DNA from: Candidatus Thalassarchaeaceae archaeon
GTDB taxonomy: Archaea > Thermoplasmatota > Poseidoniia > Poseidoniales > Thalassarchaeaceae
Length of the DNA: 16,310 nucleotides
NCBI GenBank assembly: GCA_030747475.1
Contig: JASLKO010000129.1
Span: 1-16,310 of the forward strand
Reading direction: 5' to 3'
Position numbers and translations under genes: made by a program. Below the pieces are notes generated by a model that saw only the letters and a program-made list of their open reading frames with translations, was not told where the DNA came from and did no database searches. Shown one piece after another: positions 6,198-12,469 of this stretch; the stretch's first letter is position 1; each line of letters begins with the position of its first letter.

Positions 6198-7691
6198 ATG
6201 GCAGAGCATGGTAAGGCTAAGCGGGGCATCCCTCCAAAGTCAGACTTCAATGCTTGGTATCCTGCCATTGTTGAGATTGCTGAATTGGTCGACAAGCGTT
6301 ATCCAATCAAAGGCATGGACGTTTGGCGCCCATACGGTTGGAAGGCAATGCGCTGTATTGACAACTTAACACATGCTGAAATGGAACGCACAGATCATGA
6401 AGAAGTTCGATTCCCATTGTTAATCCCTGAATCATTATTGGAAAAAGAAAACAGATTGGTTTCATTGCTTAAACGTGCTAGAGAAGAAGGTGTCGACCCT
6501 AGTGAACTTCGTGATGAAGAGGAAGAAGCTGGATTCAAAAAAGAGGTGTATTGGGTAAAGCATGCTGGGGAAACTGATCTGGATGTACCCATGTTTTTGC
6601 GCCCAACAAGTGAAACTGCGATGTATACAATGTTCCCACTATGGATTCGTAGCCATGCTGATTTACCCCTAAAGACTTACCAAATTGTCAATACATTCAG
6701 GTATGAAACTAAGCAAACTCGTTCATTTATTAGAGTACGCGAAATACATTTCTTTGAGGCACATACTGCACATGTTGACGAAGCATGCGCCTCGAGACAA
6801 ATCGAAGAAGATTTGGAAATTGTTGGCCGTCTCATGCAATCGATGTCTTTGCCGGTTATCATTTCAAAACGCCCTGTTTGGGATACGTTTCCTGGTGCCT
6901 GGTATACCATCGCTATCGATGTAATCATGCCAAATGGAAGAACATTACAGGTTGCTTCCTGCCATCATTACAAAGATCAGTGGGCAAAAGCATTTGACAT
7001 GACATATCAGAATGATGAGGGTGAAACTCAGTATTGCCATCAAACTACGTACGGGATGTCAGAGCGCTTACTAGGCGCTGTTGTCGGGATGCACGGTGAT
7101 GATAATGGATTGATTTTCCCCCCATCAATCGCCCCGATTCAGGTTGTCATTATGCCTGTTGCAGCTCACAAAAATCCAGATGTACTGACGACCGTTGAAT
7201 CTGTATCTGAAACATTGAGACAATCTGGATTTAGAGTCAAGGTTGATTCTAGAGATTTGAGACCAGGTCAGAAATACTGGGATTGGGAAATCAAAGGTGT
7301 ACCATTGAGACTAGAAATTGGCCCACGTGATGTCGAAAATGGCAATGCATTCGCTGCCAGACGGACCGGTGGAAAAGAGCCAATACCCTTAGATGACATT
7401 TCCAATTCTGTCCAACAACAGTTGAGTTTGATTGGTGATGAATTGTCAAATCGTAGCCATTCTCATGTTATTCACTGTGTCAATCGTCTTAATTCATTGG
7501 ATCAAGAGATAGTCGATGGCCAGATTTATGAAATTGCTTTTGATGGTACGGATGCTGATGCTGAATTATTAGAAAAAACCACTGGACTTGCAATGCTTGG
7601 GGAGGCACTCACCCCATACGAAACTGAGCAAGTCTGCATTATTACTGGTAAACCGACCACACGTAAACAGCACATCGCAAGGATGTACTAA
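6198..7691 (+). CDS. proS: prolyl-tRNA synthetase, archaeal/eukaryotic type
   Basis: ProRS charges tRNA-Pro with proline in the cytosol. The 497-residue protein aligns by eye with archaeal ProRS: YPIKGMDVWRPYG at 35-47, FPLLIPESLL at 72-81, RPTSET at 135-140, class II motif 2 as NTFRYETKQTRSFIRVRE at 165-182, EAHTAH at 187-192, a later HGDD, and APIQVVI leading into the anticodon-binding domain. It ends in Tyr, as archaeal-type ProRS does. Two oddities stand out. About 22 extra, acidic residues (about 86-108, including DEEEE) lie between the LIPES and RPTSET segments. The C-terminal zinc-binding region keeps only one obvious Cys, in the VCIITGK segment. I chose ATG 6198; an in-frame TTG at 6183 would add five residues and has an AGGA 2 bases upstream. 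The stop overlaps the convergent gene's stop by 4 bases. Confidence 0.95.
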   Translation: MAEHGKAKRGIPPKSDFNAWYPAIVEIAELVDKRYPIKGMDVWRPYGWKAMRCIDNLTHAEMERTDHEEVRFPLLIPESLLEKENRLVSLLKRAREEGVDPSELRDEEEEAGFKKEVYWVKHAGETDLDVPMFLRPTSETAMYTMFPLWIRSHADLPLKTYQIVNTFRYETKQTRSFIRVREIHFFEAHTAHVDEACASRQIEEDLEIVGRLMQSMSLPVIISKRPVWDTFPGAWYTIAIDVIMPNGRTLQVASCHHYKDQWAKAFDMTYQNDEGETQYCHQTTYGMSERLLGAVVGMHGDDNGLIFPPSIAPIQVVIMPVAAHKNPDVLTTVESVSETLRQSGFRVKVDSRDLRPGQKYWDWEIKGVPLRLEIGPRDVENGNAFAARRTGGKEPIPLDDISNSVQQQLSLIGDELSNRSHSHVIHCVNRLNSLDQEIVDGQIYEIAFDGTDADAELLEKTTGLAMLGEALTPYETEQVCIITGKPTTRKQHIARMY

Positions 7692-8263
7692 TTCTTGCTG
7701 CGTAGTCCAGTGATTAATGCCCACAGGCATACAACCAAAATCAGTATATCAGGAATACCAATTTCACCCGTTGGACTCCATGCAATATGTTCATCCATTC
7801 TGAAGAAATCCAACCAATTTAATTTCATGCTCGTCACACAGGTTGAATGAATAGATTCGTCACATCCCGACAGGAAATTTCCAAAACCGTAGAAAAGATT
7901 GACCACGACTGCGACCATTCCAGTTAATCCGCTGAGCACATTCATTTTTTGACCAATCGTTCGACCTGTGTTTGAATGACTGACTTTGGATACATTTTCT
8001 GGATTGGGCGGCATATCGTCTGGCATTGGTAAAGGTAGACCCAAGTCTGGTATATCCTCAATCAATAAATCATCGCCATCAATCTCAGAGAATTGCTCAG
8101 CAAGGGCACGTTTAGTGTCGCCACGAGATATCCCAACAGAATCGAGAAAATCAGCGCCGTATATTCGTTCGGCTAAACTGGAAAGTACCGGATCATCTGC
8201 AATTTCTTGTGCAGATAGTTTACCGTCGAGGAGTTCTTTCAAGCGATTACCGTCATCACTCAT
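7688..8263 (-). CDS. two-helix membrane protein with long acidic N-terminal region, function unknown
   Basis: I do not recognise this 191-residue protein. The first 100 residues are soluble, acidic and partly proline-rich (PLPMPDDMPPNPEN at about 77-90), with a helical KELLDGKLSAQEIADD segment near the start. Two hydrophobic helices follow at about 107-130 and 169-187. The loop between them contains Cys134 and Cys142, which could form a disulfide if the loop is outside the cell, and the protein ends in the basic RSKN. This arrangement suggests a cytosolic acidic domain anchored by a hairpin. A strong GGGGAG lies 3 bases before the ATG, so the start is well supported. The stop overlaps that of proS, and the gene is separated by 72 bases from tktC upstream on the same strand, so it may be the last gene of that transcript. 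Confidence 0.65.
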   Translation of the reverse strand: MSDDGNRLKELLDGKLSAQEIADDPVLSSLAERIYGADFLDSVGISRGDTKRALAEQFSEIDGDDLLIEDIPDLGLPLPMPDDMPPNPENVSKVSHSNTGRTIGQKMNVLSGLTGMVAVVVNLFYGFGNFLSGCDESIHSTCVTSMKLNWLDFFRMDEHIAWSPTGEIGIPDILILVVCLWALITGLRSKN

Positions 8264-8266
8264 AGT

Positions 8267-8272
8267 CTCCCC
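8267..8272 (-). promoter_or_regulatory. ribosome binding site of the two-helix membrane protein
   Basis: GGGGAG on the minus strand, with a 3-base spacer to the ATG at 8263, is among the clearest Shine-Dalgarno-like sites in the window and fixes the start. Confidence 0.55.
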
Positions 8273-8335
8273 TCATGCCTTGCGTTAACCCCCCTATTCA
8301 TCAAGGCTATGGAACAGTTGTGAATTAGAATAACC

Positions 8336-9283
8336 CTATTTCCGGGCAATAACCTGCTTTGCAGCATCAACAATATTGCCAGATTTCATTCCTAGCAATT
8401 GTAGTAACTCATCACTTCCACCAGATTCTCCAAATCTGTCTTTCACTCCAATCATTTCGATTGGGACGACACAATTTGATACAACATATTCAGCCACAGC
8501 ACTGCCTAAACCACCGATTACCGAATGATCTTCTGCAGTCACAAATGCTCCACATTGTTGACTTAATTTAGACAATAACTCTGTGTCTAGAGGTTTTATT
8601 GTGTGCATGTCTACTACAGTTGCATGAATTCCTTGTTCGAGTAAAACATCTGCAGCTTCAAAAGCCTCGTTTAGCAATACCCCACACGCGATAATGGCCA
8701 CATCTTGACCTTCACGATGTACATGCCCTTTTCCAATTTGTAGTTGCTCAGCGGATTCATCTGAATAGGCCCGTGCAACCTTATTTCGAGCTGTGCGCAT
8801 ATAGGACGGTCCAGGATGATTTCGTAAAGCCATCGTCAGTGCCTTAGCAGACAAATCATCACATGGATGCAAAACGGTCATGTTTGGGAGTGTTCGATAA
8901 ATGGCCAAATCCTCAATCGATTGTGCACTAGACCCATCTGTCCCTGTATGGATGCCACCGTGACTACCACATAGGTGGACAGGTATATTTGGTCTAGCAA
9001 TGCCATTTCGTACCTGCTCAAAACCTCGTTCACTAAATATTGCAAAAGTCGATGCAAATGGAACATAACCAGAAGTGGCCATCCCAGCGGCAACTAACAT
9101 CATGTTTTGTTCGGCAATCCCCAAACTCACAGTGTGGCTTGGTTTTTCAGCGCGGAAAAGGCAAGATTTAGTCGATTTACCAAGATCGGCTTCAAGAACA
9201 ACGACATCGTCATCATCAAGCATTTCCAACAATGCAGCACCATAGCCATCGCGACTTGCACCACCACCACTCGGAGCACTCAT
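8336..9283 (-). CDS. transketolase, C-terminal subunit
   Basis: This 315-residue protein is the pyrimidine-binding plus C-terminal part of a split transketolase, the thiamine-diphosphate enzyme that moves two-carbon units between sugar phosphates in the non-oxidative pentose phosphate pathway. It shows GIAEQNM with the cofactor-activating Glu58, the HGGIHTGTDGSSAQS segment at about 108-122, HPCDD near 139-143, and a C-terminal domain with IKPLD and GGLGSAV. Its N-terminus (SAPSGGGAS) is a short linker-like stretch. The ATG overlaps the stop of the N-terminal subunit gene by 4 bases (ATGA), the classic arrangement for translational coupling of subunits made in equal amounts. DXS-type synthases also have this fold, but the partner subunit is clearly transketolase-like. 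Split transketolases are common in archaea. Confidence 0.92.
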   Translation of the reverse strand: MSAPSGGGASRDGYGAALLEMLDDDDVVVLEADLGKSTKSCLFRAEKPSHTVSLGIAEQNMMLVAAGMATSGYVPFASTFAIFSERGFEQVRNGIARPNIPVHLCGSHGGIHTGTDGSSAQSIEDLAIYRTLPNMTVLHPCDDLSAKALTMALRNHPGPSYMRTARNKVARAYSDESAEQLQIGKGHVHREGQDVAIIACGVLLNEAFEAADVLLEQGIHATVVDMHTIKPLDTELLSKLSQQCGAFVTAEDHSVIGGLGSAVAEYVVSNCVVPIEMIGVKDRFGESGGSDELLQLLGMKSGNIVDAAKQVIARK

Positions 9284-10107
9284 GACAATTCCTCCATTGC
9301 TAAAGCGAATTGTTCTTCATTGGGAGATGCACCATGGAATTTAGGATTATTTTCCATGTAAGAGACTCCTTTTCCTTTGACTGTATGCATGACGATACAT
9401 GCTGGCCCATCCGTGACTTGATCAGCCCAATCAATGGCCTCAACGACTTGCTTCATATCGTGACCATCAATTTCCATTACTGCCCAACCGAATGCCGCAA
9501 ATTTCTCGGATACATCGAACATACGCATCTGAGTTTCACAAAAATCGTCATTTTGGATACCATTCCTATCGACGATAACCTTGAGGTTGCCAATTTCATG
9601 ATGAACTGCTGCCATGACGCCTTCCCAAATTTGTCCTTCTTGGAGTTCACCATCACCTAACATCACCCACGATGTTCGTTCACTGTTATCTAACGAAGCG
9701 GCTAAGGAACAACCAATTCCAAAGGACAATCCCATGCCCAAACTACCAGCGCTGAAATCAACACCAGGGCACCACTTCATATCGACATGACCTTGACAGG
9801 GGCCACCCAATGTTCGGAATGTCCATAGATCATCTTCTGTCAAAAAGCCTCTTTCATGTAATATGGCATAAACTCCAGGACTTGCATGCCCTTTGCTCAT
9901 GATAAATCGGTCGCGGTCATCCCATTTGGGAGAATCAACATCTACGCGCAAGCGATGACCGTACAATCCGGTTAGCATATCGATCGCACTTAGACTACCA
10001 CCAGGGTGGCCTGATTTAGCACTGTAAACCATCTTTACGATATTCTTACGGCAGCGCTTGGCCATCGATTCAAGTTCTTTGACATCCAACCCCATTCCAC
10101 GGCCCAT
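9280..10107 (-). CDS. transketolase, N-terminal (thiamine diphosphate-binding) subunit
   Basis: This 275-residue protein is the pyrophosphate-binding half of the split transketolase. It has SGHPGGSLS at 32-40, SKGHASPG at 71-78, GHVDM at 106-110, SAGSLGMGLS at 119-128, and the ThDP/metal motif from GDGELQEG at 151-158 to the DRNGIQND end at 180-187. VKGKGVS appears near the C-terminus. It must pair with the C-terminal subunit encoded next to it to form the active site at the subunit interface. The ATG at 10107 is used here; an in-frame ATG at 10095, preceded by GTGGA, could be the true start and would remove only four residues. The gene lies 58 bases after the OPT transporter stop, so it may be read from that gene's transcript or from its own promoter. 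Confidence 0.93.
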   Translation of the reverse strand: MGRGMGLDVKELESMAKRCRKNIVKMVYSAKSGHPGGSLSAIDMLTGLYGHRLRVDVDSPKWDDRDRFIMSKGHASPGVYAILHERGFLTEDDLWTFRTLGGPCQGHVDMKWCPGVDFSAGSLGMGLSFGIGCSLAASLDNSERTSWVMLGDGELQEGQIWEGVMAAVHHEIGNLKVIVDRNGIQNDDFCETQMRMFDVSEKFAAFGWAVMEIDGHDMKQVVEAIDWADQVTDGPACIVMHTVKGKGVSYMENNPKFHGASPNEEQFALAMEELS

Positions 10108-10165
10108 TGAAATCGACCAAACCTTACGGAGAAGGTCTTTGAGTCTAACGCACTTGATTTTTGAA

Positions 10166-12346
10166 TTACGAACGCATAGATGGTGGTTTAATCGAGTTGA
10201 TCAAACGACGGATTCCATCCACAATTATGGCAATCCAATCAACAAGAATATTCCCGCGGCCATTCTGTGATTTTGGCATACCACGTGTGGCCAAATATGT
10301 GAATACGACAAAGAACCATGCGAAAAATAGGACTGATAGCCAAGTGGGCAGTGTTCCAATTAATCTCTCATCACAAATTGAATGACCTGTATTCGCATCG
10401 ACATGTGATTTTGTGCAAAACCACTCTGCTGGGGCCCGTAGCGGCTTGAATAGGTTGGCGATTACAATGAACATTGCCACAACTACACCCATCAATGCTT
10501 CACCAGCAATCATTCCCGCAGATAACAATAGACCTTTCTTAGAAACTTCTGTACCTTCTTCAACGGCGGTTTCACTTGGTTCTCCAGTTAGTGTGCCATC
10601 AATTCTGAGGTGGACGGTGCGCAATACGAAATGACTTAGCAACCCACCTAAGAAAATGGTTGCTGATAGGTAAAACGGTAGGTACATTCCAATGGCCACT
10701 GACATTACTGGCAGTCCTTTCCAAATGATTAGCACTGCAATCAGTACCCCCAACCCCAACATAGGATAATTGACCGTGCCGCCAAATATCCCCTCGATTA
10801 ATGTTCCAATAATTTCCGCTTGTGGTGCATCCAAAGCAGAACTACAGTTGGGTGTGCCATCTGCGTAATATTTGACTGGATTGTCCATGCAGTAGGTCTT
10901 AGTAATTCGATATGCATCATTGAGAACAACCAAAGTTAATGGCGCCATAACAGCACCCGTAATGACACCGACAATCTCTGCAATTTGCTGTTTCCATGGT
11001 GTTGCACCTACGAGATGTCCAGTTTTGAGATCCTGCATTACGTCTCCCGCAATAGCAGCATTCACCGCAACAACACTGGCAATAATCAGAGTGGCATACA
11101 TCAATTCATGCTGTTCCATGCCCAGAATAACATCACCAACAACCCATACGAGTAATGCAGTGCCCATCAATGTCGCAATTGTCATCCCCGAGACTGGTGA
11201 ATTACTCGAACCAACGACGCCAGCGATATATCCAGCAACCGCTGAGAAGAAGAAGGCTGTTACTGCCAAAAACATTGATCCCAATGCACCCAAAATTATC
11301 GATTCTGTAAGTGATGCACCCTTCAAATTCAGTCTCCACGTATAGAATACAAATGTCAAAATCACGATGGCGATTAGTACGGGCATCATTTTCTTCATCG
11401 GCAAATCTTGTTCAGTCCTTGGCAAGCCGTCTACACCTTCACCAATATCTGCGCCAAAGACTCTTTTTACACCCGTCATGATGGTTTTACGCATTGACCA
11501 AAGTGTCCACAATCCACCGACGACCATGCAACCTACACCGACAAATTTCACATGTGTGCTCCATAGAGCATGGGCACTGTGTGCAACATCCATGCCACCA
11601 CTTGGCCATCCGTGGACCAAACCATATACGGGGGTAATCAATAGCACTCCAAGTAGGGCACCGGTGAATATGTATGAAGCGATGCGTAGACCCACGATAT
11701 ATCCAACAGAAAGGAGTGCCAAAGATAGATCAGAAGCGGCATATACGCGAGTGCCAATTACATCAATGCCCACCATGACTTTGGCTTCTGCGATTTCAAA
11801 TCCTTTCACGAACCAACCGTAGATTGCACCAAGGCCCAGCGCGTACAATATGACAATCAGGGATGAACCACCCTTTTCACCTGCAACCAATACTTCTTCG
11901 CAAGCAATTCCTTCAGGGTACAAAAGCGCTTCTTCAACAATGAATACGCGTCTTAATGCAATGGTGAAAATCGTGCCTAAAACACCACCAAGGATTGCGA
12001 CAATAAATACTGTTACAAAATTCATTTCATCTGCAAAGCCCATCACCAATAATGCAGGCATCGTAAATATGATTCCAGCCGCCAATGATTCACCGGCAGA
12101 AGTCATTGTCTGGACGACATTGTTTTCAAGAATTGTGACATCTTTGAACTTCAAAAGCCGGAGTAAAAGCATCGACATCACCGCTGCTGGTATAGAGGCT
12201 GACACGGTCATGCCCATGTACAATCCAAGGTACGTATTCGCAGCAGTCATCAACGCGCCAAGGACCAAACCGAGTACAATGGCCCGTACAGTTAATTCTG
12301 CGATGTTCTTCTCGGCAGCCACGTACGGTGTGTGCGTGTCCGTCAT
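10166..12346 (-). CDS. OPT family oligopeptide transporter
   Basis: This 726-residue, very hydrophobic protein with about 14-16 predicted membrane helices belongs to the prokaryotic branch of the oligopeptide transporter (OPT) family, proton-coupled importers of small peptides or metal chelates in the cytoplasmic membrane. Family hallmarks are NTYLGLYMGMTVSASIPAAV near 37-56, NNVVQTMTSAGES at 75-87, YPEGIACEEVL near 148-158, and GDVMQDLKTGHLVGATPWKQQ in the middle of the protein. A long charged loop with a Cys-containing segment (FCTK, SICDE) lies before the last helix. In a planktonic heterotroph, peptide uptake would feed protein catabolism, but substrate cannot be told from sequence. The start lies 81 bases from the divergent ATPase ATG at 12428. 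The gene is the first of a leftward run with the two transketolase genes. Confidence 0.92.
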   Translation of the reverse strand: MTDTHTPYVAAEKNIAELTVRAIVLGLVLGALMTAANTYLGLYMGMTVSASIPAAVMSMLLLRLLKFKDVTILENNVVQTMTSAGESLAAGIIFTMPALLVMGFADEMNFVTVFIVAILGGVLGTIFTIALRRVFIVEEALLYPEGIACEEVLVAGEKGGSSLIVILYALGLGAIYGWFVKGFEIAEAKVMVGIDVIGTRVYAASDLSLALLSVGYIVGLRIASYIFTGALLGVLLITPVYGLVHGWPSGGMDVAHSAHALWSTHVKFVGVGCMVVGGLWTLWSMRKTIMTGVKRVFGADIGEGVDGLPRTEQDLPMKKMMPVLIAIVILTFVFYTWRLNLKGASLTESIILGALGSMFLAVTAFFFSAVAGYIAGVVGSSNSPVSGMTIATLMGTALLVWVVGDVILGMEQHELMYATLIIASVVAVNAAIAGDVMQDLKTGHLVGATPWKQQIAEIVGVITGAVMAPLTLVVLNDAYRITKTYCMDNPVKYYADGTPNCSSALDAPQAEIIGTLIEGIFGGTVNYPMLGLGVLIAVLIIWKGLPVMSVAIGMYLPFYLSATIFLGGLLSHFVLRTVHLRIDGTLTGEPSETAVEEGTEVSKKGLLLSAGMIAGEALMGVVVAMFIVIANLFKPLRAPAEWFCTKSHVDANTGHSICDERLIGTLPTWLSVLFFAWFFVVFTYLATRGMPKSQNGRGNILVDWIAIIVDGIRRLINSIKPPSMRS

Positions 12347-12374
12347 GATTTGTCGTAAACAATTGGGGTTGTCA

Positions 12375-12382
12375 ATTATCCG
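12375..12382 (-). promoter_or_regulatory. candidate TATA-like element upstream of the OPT transporter
   Basis: On the minus strand this reads CGGATAAT, beginning 36 bases before the OPT start codon. It resembles the octamer 30 bases before kptA (CGGATTAT) and, more weakly, CGGATTGA 34 bases before the MamK-like gene (3240-3247). Position and similarity are the only support. Confidence 0.25.
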
Positions 12383-12404
12383 GTCGACAATACTGAAAAT
12401 GAAC

Positions 12405-12422
12405 AGGTCCCTTTAGGGACCT
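12405..12422. promoter_or_regulatory. inverted repeat (8-bp arms) between OPT transporter and P-type ATPase
   Basis: AGGTCCCT and AGGGACCT are perfect inverted arms separated by TT, the longest palindrome I found in the window. It lies 58 bases from the OPT start and 47 bases before the preferred ATPase start, in the only stretch that can hold promoters for both transporters. A dimeric regulator bound here could control peptide and cation transport together. The tight 2-base loop makes an RNA hairpin less likely. Symmetry is seen directly; operator function is inferred. Confidence 0.45.
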
Positions 12423-12454
12423 AGAACATGAGTATCATAAGCAAGGTAAGCACC

Positions 12455-12460
12455 GGAGGG
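12455..12460 (+). promoter_or_regulatory. ribosome binding site deciding the P-type ATPase start
   Basis: GGAGGG, the best Shine-Dalgarno match on this strand, is 9 bases before the in-frame ATG at 12470. It lies inside the reading frame that would begin at ATG 12428, which has no comparable site. Confidence 0.5.
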
Positions 12461-12469
12461 AACGTTCGT

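Noticed and set aside
8285..8340. Two similar minus-strand strings, AATAGGGTTA and AATAGGGGGGTTA, between tktC and the next gene
   Set aside because: They are short and differ by three G residues; no symmetry or spacing suggests a specific site.
10920..12416. Several long plus-strand open frames opposite the OPT transporter
   Set aside because: They mirror the hydrophobic transporter frame, are rich in Thr, Pro, Ser and Ala as such shadows are, and carry no domain motifs.
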